Source: Parazoarcus communis (GTDB lineage Bacteria > Pseudomonadota > Gammaproteobacteria > Burkholderiales > Rhodocyclaceae). Taken from it: a DNA stretch of 64,000 nt. The notes below the pieces were generated by a model that had not been told where the DNA came from, did not search any database, and worked only from the letters and a program-made list of their open reading frames with translations. This document shows positions 48,175 through 55,454 of the stretch, piece by piece; the first letter of the stretch is position 1; each line of letters begins with the position of its first letter. The stretch spans positions 1,302,001 through 1,366,000 of the forward strand of contig NZ_CP022188.1 in the NCBI RefSeq assembly GCF_003111665.1, given 5' to 3'. The translations under genes and the position numbers were made by a program.

Positions 48175-49107
48175 ATGTTTCTTCGCTTCGCAATGCGTTT
48201 GCTGGTGCTGTTCGTCCTTGCCGGGCCGGCCTCGGCCGCCGATCTCCTGAAGTCGCAGGCGCTTGGCAGCGGGGTATTTGCGCTGATCGGTGAAATTGGC
48301 GGACGTACCTACGATAATCATGCGCTGAACGCGAATTTTGGCGTCATCGATACGCCGGGTGGCGTAGTCCTCATCGACAGTGGCGCCTCGTTCGAAGGCG
48401 CAAAGCTGCTCGATGCGGAGGCGCGCAGACTGACCGGCAAAGCGGTGAAGTGGGTCATCAACACCGGGAGTCAGGACCACCGCTGGCTGGGCAACGGCTA
48501 TTTTGCGTCGCGCGGCGCCGAGGTGATTGCGCTGTCGCGAACGGTCGCGACGCAGAAGGCCAATGCCATTGCCGAGTCAGACGCGCTTGCCGCGCTGCTC
48601 AAGGAGCGGTTCACGGGCACGCAGCCGGCATACTCCAGTCGCGAACTGGCGGAAGACCGCGTCGTGCTCGAACTCGGCGGGCGCAGACTGGAGATCCGCT
48701 ATCTTGCCAACGCGCACTTTCCGGGCGATGTGGCGGTCTGGCTGCCGGCCGAGCGTGTCGTCTTTGCCGGCGATCATGTGTACGTCGATCGCCTGCTTGG
48801 CGTCCTGCCACAAAGCAATGTGAGCACCTGGCTCGACGCGTTCAAGGCCATCAAGGCACTGTCGCCAGTGCATGTCGTGCCGGGTCACGGCAGCGTCACC
48901 GATCTCGCGGGTGCCCAGCGCGACACCGGCGACTACCTTGCTTTCGTGGCATCGGGCGTGCAGCGATTTGCGGACGACATGGCCGGCGTGGACCAGGCGG
49001 TTGCCGCCCTGGGCGATGCGCCTCAGTTCGCGCATCTCGCGAACTTTTCAGAGTTGCACCGGGGCAACGTCAGCCGTGCCTACCTGCGGCTTGAGGCGGG
49101 CGAGTGA
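48175..49107 (+). CDS. Exported MBL-fold hydrolase with altered metal motif
   Basis: A 310-residue metallo-beta-lactamase-fold protein with a signal peptide (MFLRFAMRLLVLFVLAGPASA). Conserved blocks include GVVLIDSGAS, AHFPGDVAVWLP, VFAGDHVY and VVPGHGSVTD. The usual HxHxDH metal motif reads GSQDHRW in NTGSQDHRWLGNGYF. The first two histidines are replaced by glycine and glutamine, while DH is kept. It may bind one metal ion at the second site or use a non-standard centre. ATG 48175 has GGAGG 9 bases upstream. Possible roles range from a lactonase to a quinoprotein-relay hydrolase; none is proven. Confidence 0.75.
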   Translation: MFLRFAMRLLVLFVLAGPASAADLLKSQALGSGVFALIGEIGGRTYDNHALNANFGVIDTPGGVVLIDSGASFEGAKLLDAEARRLTGKAVKWVINTGSQDHRWLGNGYFASRGAEVIALSRTVATQKANAIAESDALAALLKERFTGTQPAYSSRELAEDRVVLELGGRRLEIRYLANAHFPGDVAVWLPAERVVFAGDHVYVDRLLGVLPQSNVSTWLDAFKAIKALSPVHVVPGHGSVTDLAGAQRDTGDYLAFVASGVQRFADDMAGVDQAVAALGDAPQFAHLANFSELHRGNVSRAYLRLEAGE

Positions 49108-49547
49108 GGCGCCGCTTGCGCTGACGCACCTGTTCGGACGCGTGCGCGCTCTGCTGCCCCCGGTGGATCGGCGCGTAACGGGGACCTGTCCGTATGCCGG
49201 CTTTCCCGAGAAATTCGCTCCGAATCTGCATTAATGCACACTTTATGTGCTTAATGATTCTTGGTGAGAATGTTTTTGATCGAATTTGTTGAGTTAAATC
49301 AATTAACTATAAATTCGTGATGGAGTGCTCCGCCGCGTCTTGCTATTCTTCGCCCGCCTTGTGGCCGAATTCAAGCACCATCGCCGAATAATCCGATGAT
49401 CTGATTTGCATGTTCTGCCCGTCTTCGGGAGGCAGATGCGCATGCCGGCCGGAGTGGCCACAGCACCATTTTCTTCATAACGGATGCCATGAAACTGCCT
49501 TGATGCGCCGCTTGCATCCAGCGTGGTCGTGAGCCTGAAAGTACATC
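49108..49547. promoter_or_regulatory. AT-rich control region ahead of the Clp-FtsH hybrid operon
   Basis: A 440-base gap without a gene. About 49220-49330 is markedly AT-rich in a GC-rich window. It holds a perfect palindrome TGCATTAATGCA (49227-49238), the repeat GCAC-ACTTTAT-GTGC just after it, GTTAA-ATCAA-TTAAC (49293-49307) and a TATAAA box (49308-49313). The operon promoter is probably here, with several candidate operators. Confidence 0.55.
49227..49238. promoter_or_regulatory. Perfect palindrome TGCATTAATGCA
   Basis: A 12-base perfect palindrome in the AT-rich region, about 75-80 bases before the TATAAA box. A second interrupted repeat (GCAC/GTGC) overlaps its right edge. Confidence 0.45.
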
Positions 49548-52304
49548 ATGCGGCGTCTATTGCTGGGTGCGAAGTACATCGCACGAGAGTCGAACTCGGC
49601 TCATATTTCCGTTGCACACCTTGCCGAAGCGATCCGTTCGCTCATAGCGGTCGACGACACCGCATACCGGGCGCTGCTCGATGCCTTGAACGTATCGGAT
49701 ACGCATGAAAAGACCGAGCGCTTCACGCCTGAGCTTCTGCAGCAGGTGGCGAGCCGTCCGCGCCTGTCCTACTCCGATGAGGTGATGCGCCTTCTCGCCG
49801 GACTCAAGGCGCGCGGGCTGGATGCCAGCTCAGAGATCACGGAAATCCATTTCAGCCTCGAACAGCGCAAGGGTCTGTACCAGTCAGTGATCGCTGGCGT
49901 CAGCGAGTTGCAGGCCTTGTTGCGGACGCAGATCTTCGATCAGGACGATGCCGTCGAGGCGGTCAGTGATGCGGTGATGCGCATGGCCTGGCGTGAAAGG
50001 GAGAATCGTCCGCGTGCGATCTTCTCGTTTCTCGGCCCGCCCGCCACCGGAAAGACCTATATGGCCCAACTGCTTGGACAGGGGCTGCAGGGCTATGCGG
50101 TGCGCGCCTTCGACATGGCCCAGTTTCCGTCCGACAAGGAAGGCTTTGCCCTGGTCGGTTTGCGCAAGGGTTTTGAAAGCGCGGGTGAAGGGCAGCTGAC
50201 CCGCTTCGTCAAGCAGCACCCGAAGTCGATCATCGTCTTCGACGAGATCGAGAAATCACACACGCGGGTTCAGACAACGCTGCTGCGGATGCTCTCTGCA
50301 GGCTTTCTGAAAGACGAATACAGCGACGAGGACATCGATTTTCGCGACACCATCGTCGTGTTCACGTCCAACCTCGGAAGCCGCTACTACAGTAACCGCA
50401 GCTTCCTTGGCCAGACCCGCAAGAACCCGCACCAGGCGCGTGAGACATTGCTCCAGGTCATCCGCCAGGAGACCAAGATTGAGGGCGGCAACCAGGTCGC
50501 AGCGATTCCGCCCGAAATGATGTCGCGTCTGGCCCAGGGCAGCATCATCCTGTTCAACAGGCTATCGCTCGATGGCCTGTCAAGAATCGCGCTGCAGCAG
50601 TTGCACAGGGAGCGCAAGGACTTCGAGCAGAAGCTGGGTCTTGCCGTCGAGTGCGATGACCTGGAAACGCTGGTGAAGCTGCTCGTACTCGGCTTCGCCC
50701 CCGAGTTCGATGCGCGCGTACTGAAGTCGCGCCTGAGCGACTACGTGTTCGACCCCGTCACCGACTACCTGCTCCTGCATCAGGACGTCGATGTTGAAAC
50801 GGTCGAACTCAGACTCGGTGAGGCCGCCACAAGCTTTCTTGCCGGGCTCGATTACGAGCATGTACCGAATCAGCTCGCCACCAAGCACCAGAAAATCTAC
50901 TTTGATCACGACATCGAGATCGACGGCAGCAGGCTGATCCTGAGCTATTCGCGGGCAAGAATCGAGAAGCTGTCGAAACAGGATGATTTCTCCGATGCGT
51001 CGGGCATCCAGCTCGATCTGCCGGAAGTCTCGTTTGCCGACATCGCCGGCCACAAGCAGATCAAGCGCAGGCTGAAGGAAGTCGTCAATCTGGTCAGGAA
51101 CCGCCCCCTGCTTGCCGCGCAAGGCATCAAGCCGCCGAAGGGGATGCTGCTGTACGGCGTGCCTGGAACCGGCAAGACCATGCTGGCCAAGGCATTCGCG
51201 CATGAGGCCGGTCTGCCCTTCCTGGCCTGTTCGGGTAACGACCTGCTCAATGAAGCGTTCATTCAGAAGCTCTTCGCACGCGCACGGGAGTATGCGCCCG
51301 CCATCATCTTCATCGACGAGGTGGATGCACTGCCACGCCGGGGCGTGGGCGGGCCGCTTGCCGATGCGCTGGTCAACCGCATGCTGGTCGAGATTGACGG
51401 TTTCAATAACGGTGACAGCGACATCTTCATCATCGCGGCGACCAACCGCAAGGAGCTGATCGATCCTGCCATCCTGCGTTCCGGGCGCATCGACCTGCAT
51501 CATGAGGTGCCAAACCTCGACAAGGATGCACGGCGCTGGTTCATCGAACGCATGCTGAAGAACCCGGTGTTCGGTCCGGACATCGACATCGACCGCATCA
51601 TCATGCTGACGGCCGGTTTCAGTGGTGCGGATCTGGAGAAGATCACGCGCGAATCGATTCTGCTCGCGCTGCGTGAAGGCCTGTCCACGCTGAGCGAAGC
51701 GCATCTGATCGAGCAGATCAACCTGCAGAAATATGGCGAAACCCTGGATCTGGCCTTCTGCCACGACCGCCTGCGAGAAACGGCCTATCACGAAGCTGCG
51801 CACGCGGTGATCTCGCGGACCCTGCTCCCGGAGCGCCGCATCGAGCAGATCACGGTTGTGGCGCGGTCCAGCTTTCTCGGCATGGTGTCCTACGACAGCG
51901 AGCAGGAGCACGACTACACCCGCGATTTCCTGTTCCGGATGAGTTGCGTCGCGCTCGCAGGGCGTGCGGCCCAGGTGAAGCAGTTCGGGGCGAAGGGGCT
52001 CGACAGCGGCGCATCCGGCGATCTCAGGCAGGTGATGCAGTACGCATGGTTCGCGATCGGGGAGCTCGGCATGGATGACGCGCTGTACAACGTGAACAGC
52101 GCGGCCCTGCAGGAGAAAACGCGATCCCCGGTATTCCAGAGTGTGCTGGAGAGCAGGGTCGCGGCATGGATAAGCGCCGCGACCGAGCAGACCGACAGTC
52201 TCGTGAATCAGCACTGGTCACGCATTGTGGCCGTGGCTGAACAGGTTCTGATCGACGAAATTCTTGATGAACGCAGCTTGAATCAATTAATGGAGAATCA
52301 CTGA
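49548..52304 (+). CDS. Soluble ClpA/B-FtsH hybrid AAA+ protease
   Basis: A 918-residue fusion with no transmembrane segment. A Clp N-like helical region (1-120) precedes a Clp-type AAA+ module (Walker A GPPATGKT 163-170; Walker B IIVFDEIEKSH 228-238; TSNLGSRY). A linker of about 100 residues leads to an FtsH-type AAA module (GVPGTGKT 537-544; FIDEVDALPRR 588-598; ATNRKELIDPAILRSGRID). The protein ends in an M41 peptidase domain with zinc motif HEAAH (748-752) and third ligand Asp825 in GASGDLRQV. All ATPase and zinc residues are present. FtsH is normally membrane-bound and Clp unfoldases use separate peptidases, so joining both in one soluble chain is unusual. The next gene starts within its stop (TGATG). 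Confidence 0.85.
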   Translation: MRRLLLGAKYIARESNSAHISVAHLAEAIRSLIAVDDTAYRALLDALNVSDTHEKTERFTPELLQQVASRPRLSYSDEVMRLLAGLKARGLDASSEITEIHFSLEQRKGLYQSVIAGVSELQALLRTQIFDQDDAVEAVSDAVMRMAWRERENRPRAIFSFLGPPATGKTYMAQLLGQGLQGYAVRAFDMAQFPSDKEGFALVGLRKGFESAGEGQLTRFVKQHPKSIIVFDEIEKSHTRVQTTLLRMLSAGFLKDEYSDEDIDFRDTIVVFTSNLGSRYYSNRSFLGQTRKNPHQARETLLQVIRQETKIEGGNQVAAIPPEMMSRLAQGSIILFNRLSLDGLSRIALQQLHRERKDFEQKLGLAVECDDLETLVKLLVLGFAPEFDARVLKSRLSDYVFDPVTDYLLLHQDVDVETVELRLGEAATSFLAGLDYEHVPNQLATKHQKIYFDHDIEIDGSRLILSYSRARIEKLSKQDDFSDASGIQLDLPEVSFADIAGHKQIKRRLKEVVNLVRNRPLLAAQGIKPPKGMLLYGVPGTGKTMLAKAFAHEAGLPFLACSGNDLLNEAFIQKLFARAREYAPAIIFIDEVDALPRRGVGGPLADALVNRMLVEIDGFNNGDSDIFIIAATNRKELIDPAILRSGRIDLHHEVPNLDKDARRWFIERMLKNPVFGPDIDIDRIIMLTAGFSGADLEKITRESILLALREGLSTLSEAHLIEQINLQKYGETLDLAFCHDRLRETAYHEAAHAVISRTLLPERRIEQITVVARSSFLGMVSYDSEQEHDYTRDFLFRMSCVALAGRAAQVKQFGAKGLDSGASGDLRQVMQYAWFAIGELGMDDALYNVNSAALQEKTRSPVFQSVLESRVAAWISAATEQTDSLVNQHWSRIVAVAEQVLIDEILDERSLNQLMENH

Positions 52305-52810
52305 TGGCAATCAGCTTGAGCAGGATCGAATCCTATCTGGATGAGATGGAAGTCAACTACAAGGTCAGGGATGAGAAATCCATCATCACCTCCTTTGGTG
52401 AGCAGCCGAATGCGGTGATGGTCATCATCCTTCTGACCGAGGAGGGCGAACTTCTGGAAATTCGCACGGTGAAGCATCTGGACGACCTCGTGGCCGAAGC
52501 CAGCGAAGAGAAGCGTGCAAAGCTGCTGGCCTGGATGCTGAATGCGAACTACAGCAGCAAGATCGGGGCGTGGGAATACGATCCGGACGATCACGACCAC
52601 CACCTGTCAATCTCCGTCCCCATTGAAGACGGAGACCTGACCCTGAAGCAGTTTGTGCGCATGCTGGGCGTTATCGCCAAGAGTGCAACGCTGATCCCCG
52701 AAATGAAGGCCGTTCTTGGCGTGGCAGACGCCGCTGTGGATGAGAAGGAACGCAAGCGTCGGGAGCTGTTGGCTCAACTGCATGCGCTTGATAACGATTC
52801 CGGTATCTGA
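52304..52810 (+). CDS. YbjN-like small protein 1
   Basis: A 168-residue soluble protein. Its pattern (IESYLDEMEVNYKVRD, VMVIILLTEEGELLEIRTV, LTLKQFVRMLGVIAKSATL) resembles the YbjN/type III chaperone-like fold: helix, sheet, then helix pair. A helical charged tail follows. The family assignment is by pattern, not by a search. Its ATG overlaps the stop of the hybrid protease gene, so translation is coupled. It could be an adaptor or chaperone delivering substrates to the protease. An intrinsic terminator lies 26 bases after its stop. Confidence 0.65.
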   Translation: MAISLSRIESYLDEMEVNYKVRDEKSIITSFGEQPNAVMVIILLTEEGELLEIRTVKHLDDLVAEASEEKRAKLLAWMLNANYSSKIGAWEYDPDDHDHHLSISVPIEDGDLTLKQFVRMLGVIAKSATLIPEMKAVLGVADAAVDEKERKRRELLAQLHALDNDSGI

Positions 52811-52835
52811 TCCTTGCTGATCGACTGAATCGAGG

Positions 52836-52872
52836 TTCAGCCCTGAGCCCAAGGCCAGGGCTGAACTTTTTT
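52836..52872 (+). terminator. Intrinsic terminator or attenuator inside the hybrid protease operon
   Basis: TTCAGCCCTG pairs with CAGGGCTGAA over a ten-base loop, followed by C and six T residues. It lies between the two YbjN-like genes, 30 bases before the second, so partial termination would lower expression of the last two genes. Confidence 0.85.
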
Positions 52873-52902
52873 GTACTGTACGAACCTGGGAAATCCTGAG
52901 CT

Positions 52903-53475
52903 GTGGCTACAACAATCGTGGAGCTTGAAGCACTCTTCAAGGAAATTGGCTGGAAATACAAGCTGTCCGTTGAGAGCGGCAATGCCAATGAGGGCTATCT
53001 GTACGCGGGCTTTCCGACCAAGGAATACAAGGACAAGGATGGCGACAACTACATCGGTATTCTGTTCACGGTGCAGGAGAACGGGGAGCTGATCAAGGTC
53101 ATCGTTCCCAAACTCTACAACTGCATCAACACCGCACATCGACGCGCATTCTTTGAGGTCGCGATCCGGAAGACATTTGAGCAGAAGCTCTGCTTCTTCG
53201 ATTACGACCATCGCGATGGCGAGATCCGGATGATTCTGGACATGCCGCTGGAAGACGCGAGCATCACGATCAAGCAGATCAAGAGAGTCGTGCATTCAAT
53301 GGTCCGGCTGATCGATTCCAATGATGCGGTTGTGCGCGCGGCGGTTGAAGAAGGGCGTCTGCCCTTGATCGACTACAAATCGGATATCCAGCACGAAATA
53401 TCGAGAATGGATCCGGATCAGCAGCTTGAGTTGCTGATCGACATCAAGCGCAGAAACAGCCGCAAGTCATCATGA
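52903..53475 (+). CDS. YbjN-like small protein 2
   Basis: A 190-residue soluble protein with the same helix-sheet-helix plan as its neighbour (VELEALFKEIGWKYKLS, YIGILFTVQENGELIKVIV, ASITIKQIKRVVHSMVRLI). It is probably a diverged paralogue, sharing the I-x-I-K-Q pattern in the C-terminal helices. GTG 52903 is the likely start. Its stop overlaps the next ATG (ATGA). The function is unknown; co-occurrence with the hybrid protease suggests an accessory role. Confidence 0.65.
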   Translation: MATTIVELEALFKEIGWKYKLSVESGNANEGYLYAGFPTKEYKDKDGDNYIGILFTVQENGELIKVIVPKLYNCINTAHRRAFFEVAIRKTFEQKLCFFDYDHRDGEIRMILDMPLEDASITIKQIKRVVHSMVRLIDSNDAVVRAAVEEGRLPLIDYKSDIQHEISRMDPDQQLELLIDIKRRNSRKSS

Positions 53476-54821
53476 ACTTCATTGCCAACACGAAGAACAC
53501 GGATTTCCGCAATTTCAGGCTCGGGATTCTCTATTTCCTGATCATTGCGTTTCTACTGTTTGTTGCGGTCACGCTGCTTCTCGGCAGCAGTGCAGATCTG
53601 CCGGGCATTCTCAGTGTCGAGCGCTGGTCGAGCATCTCCGATTCCCTGAACCTGATCCTCGGGCTGCCCATCGCCTTCTCCGGTGCCTACGTGGCGATCG
53701 CCATCGCTTCAAAAGCGACGGACATCGCAGCCAAGCAGCAGGCGCAGGAAACGCACAGCTACTACGAAGGCCTGCACGAGCAGCTGATCGACAACTACTA
53801 CGAGATCACGCAGTCGGCAAATCAGCTCGTTTCTGCGGCAAATCGCTTCGAAGAAGCCTTTTATGCGCTGCTGAACAAGGAAACAGCGGGAAAGTATGGC
53901 GTGCTCAACTTTATCGATCACGACCATCGGCGCGCCCACATTCAGGACATGCTGGCCCAGAACAGAAACAGGATCACCGATGTGCTGACCGACATCCACG
54001 CGGACATCAAGTCGCATATCAGCCAGCTCGTCTCGTCCATTGATCAGGCCTTCAAGTACTCGGTTGTGAACGAGACCTGGCACGTTTCGGTGCATGAGCC
54101 GGGGCGGCGCAGCCTGCTGCTGGAGTCGTGCCGCAAGGGCTTCTTTCAGGGGCACTTTGGCGATGGAGACGATCTCAACTGGCTCGGCGACGCGAAGATG
54201 GAGATCACCGAGCGACTCGACCTGCAGGAGATCGGGCTTTCCATCTCGGAGTCGAGTGACCGGATTCATCCGCTGTTGCCGTTCTGCCTCTATGTTTCAG
54301 AGCTGGACGATTTTCGCAACGAGGCGCAGAAGCCCGTCAAAGGGCTGAGTTTCGAGGTGTTGCTGGCCGGCTATTTCCTGATGACCAATGCAACCCGCAG
54401 CAAGTCGGGTGAGCGTTCGTTCTTCAACAGCGGGGTGCTGTTCCTGGTCGACCTCATCGACAACCTGCCCAGGCCGGAGCACATCAAGCTCGCGTTTTCC
54501 CATCGGCTGCAGAAGACCGAAAGCGCGCTGTCGGGCGACCACGCAGTGCAGAACGAGTCCGACCTTCACAACAAGGCGCTCGAGGCCTACGCCAGGCTGA
54601 GCACCGACAACAAGACCCTGTTTTCAATCCTAGCCGAGAACATCCAGCTGTCGAACTACTCGCCGCGCATCAGCAAGACGCGCAAGGTGCTCGAGAAATT
54701 GTTGGATACCTGTCAGGCCGACGACACGGACATACCGCTGCTGCGAATCAACTTTGAACTCATGTCCAAAGCGGCGGACGATCGTGACGAGATTGATTAC
54801 AAGCAGGAAAAGTTCGCTTAG
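53472..54821 (+). CDS. Membrane protein with a large cytoplasmic region, operon with hybrid protease
   Basis: A 449-residue protein. Two hydrophobic segments near the N-terminus (about 18-39 and 60-79) anchor it. The rest is soluble and mostly helical, with a possible coiled coil around 85-190 (QQAQETHSYYEGLHEQLIDN, NRNRITDVLTDIHADIKSHI). No named domain is recognised. It resembles, in layout only, membrane effectors or sensors of phage-defence systems. Its ATG overlaps the stop of YbjN-like 2, and its stop overlaps the CDGSH gene's end on the other strand by four bases. Confidence 0.7.
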   Translation: MNFIANTKNTDFRNFRLGILYFLIIAFLLFVAVTLLLGSSADLPGILSVERWSSISDSLNLILGLPIAFSGAYVAIAIASKATDIAAKQQAQETHSYYEGLHEQLIDNYYEITQSANQLVSAANRFEEAFYALLNKETAGKYGVLNFIDHDHRRAHIQDMLAQNRNRITDVLTDIHADIKSHISQLVSSIDQAFKYSVVNETWHVSVHEPGRRSLLLESCRKGFFQGHFGDGDDLNWLGDAKMEITERLDLQEIGLSISESSDRIHPLLPFCLYVSELDDFRNEAQKPVKGLSFEVLLAGYFLMTNATRSKSGERSFFNSGVLFLVDLIDNLPRPEHIKLAFSHRLQKTESALSGDHAVQNESDLHNKALEAYARLSTDNKTLFSILAENIQLSNYSPRISKTRKVLEKLLDTCQADDTDIPLLRINFELMSKAADDRDEIDYKQEKFA

Positions 54822-54988
54822 CCGGCTTTCTTCGGTTCGGCGCTGGCAGGCTGCTGTCCGGCAGCTTCACGCTCCTTGGCCTTCAGCGCCTGCCACTGTG
54901 CTTCGGTCAGGCCGTGGCTGCCGTCGCAGTATTCGCGACGGCCACAGCCGCAGCGGCCAACGTCGGACGAATTCGTTTGTACTCGCAT
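54818..54988 (-). CDS. CDGSH iron-sulfur domain mini-protein
   Basis: A 56-residue protein starting MRVQTNSSDVGRCGCGRREY. The motif CGCGRREYCDGSH is the CDGSH (mitoNEET-type) 3Cys-1His site for a 2Fe-2S cluster. A helix (LTEAQWQALKAKEREAA) and a short tail follow. A GGAG site lies 9 bases before the ATG at 54988. Bacterial members are linked to redox or iron homeostasis. Convergent with the membrane protein gene, it overlaps it by four bases. It lies just past the tRNA-Leu terminator on the same strand. Confidence 0.85.
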   Translation of the reverse strand: MRVQTNSSDVGRCGCGRREYCDGSHGLTEAQWQALKAKEREAAGQQPASAEPKKAG

Positions 54989-55012
54989 CTGCTGCTCCGG
55001 ATGGTTGCAATG

Positions 55013-55048
55013 AAAAAAGCCAGATTCCCGTGTGCGGGTGATCTGGCT
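55013..55048 (-). terminator. Terminator downstream of tRNA-Leu
   Basis: On the minus strand AGCCAGAT pairs with ATCTGGCT, with an inner CCCG/CGGG stem, followed by six T residues. It lies 27 bases after the tRNA 3' end. Confidence 0.88.
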
Positions 55049-55074
55049 CTAGTCGTACTGCTCTTTGCTGCTGT

Positions 55075-55159
55075 TGGTGCCCTGGGCGAGACTCGAACTC
55101 GCACAGCTTTCGCCACTACCCCCTCAAGATAGCGTGTCTACCAATTTCACCACCAGGGC
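55075..55159 (-). tRNA. tRNA-Leu(GAG)
   Basis: An 85-base class II tRNA with an encoded CCA. Acceptor GCCCTGG pairs with CCAGGGC. The D arm has TTGGTAGAC, and the anticodon stem CTATC/GGTAG holds loop TTGAGGG with anticodon GAG. The long variable arm and GTTCGAGTC T-loop are typical of tRNA-Leu. It has its own promoter candidate and terminator. No repeat of its 3' end was seen, so it gives no sign of integration. Confidence 0.97.
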
Positions 55160-55454
55160 TTCTGCTCCGCTGCCGACTTTCATCGGGCAGTGCGCGCCAA
55201 CGACGCGCCAAGGGTGCTGAAGGGCGCGGATTATAGACGAGAAATGCCGGTGTGTGGCAAGTGAAATGTTCAAGACCGGGGAGAAAACGGCGCGACACGG
55301 TGACGTGGTGGTCAGTCGCTACAAATTCGCTACATTCCAACACAATGCGCGGGGGATATGGGCTGTAAGATTTTCGCGTCAAACCCCGCGTTTCTGCTGC
55401 ATTTCGTCGTTCTGGCGATGCGGGCAGCGCAGGGTGAACATTGCGAGAACGTCC
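55160..55454. other. Divergent gap between tRNA-Leu and the efflux operon
   Basis: A gap of 295 bases. It holds the tRNA-Leu promoter candidate on the minus strand. I cannot point to a clear promoter for the efflux operon on the plus strand. Confidence 0.45.
55230..55260 (-). promoter_or_regulatory. Candidate tRNA-Leu promoter
   Basis: On the minus strand TTGCCA (55260-55255) and a consensus TATAAT (55235-55230) are 19 bases apart, upstream of the tRNA. The spacing is a little long; the -10 is perfect. Confidence 0.55.

Noticed and set aside
50580..52214. Minus-strand open frame inside the hybrid protease gene
   Set aside because: Complement shadow of a well-supported AAA+/M41 gene.
49108..55159. 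Genomic island integrated at tRNA-Leu
   Set aside because: The tRNA 3' end faces the operon, but I found no second copy of it and no integrase, so integration is unsupported.
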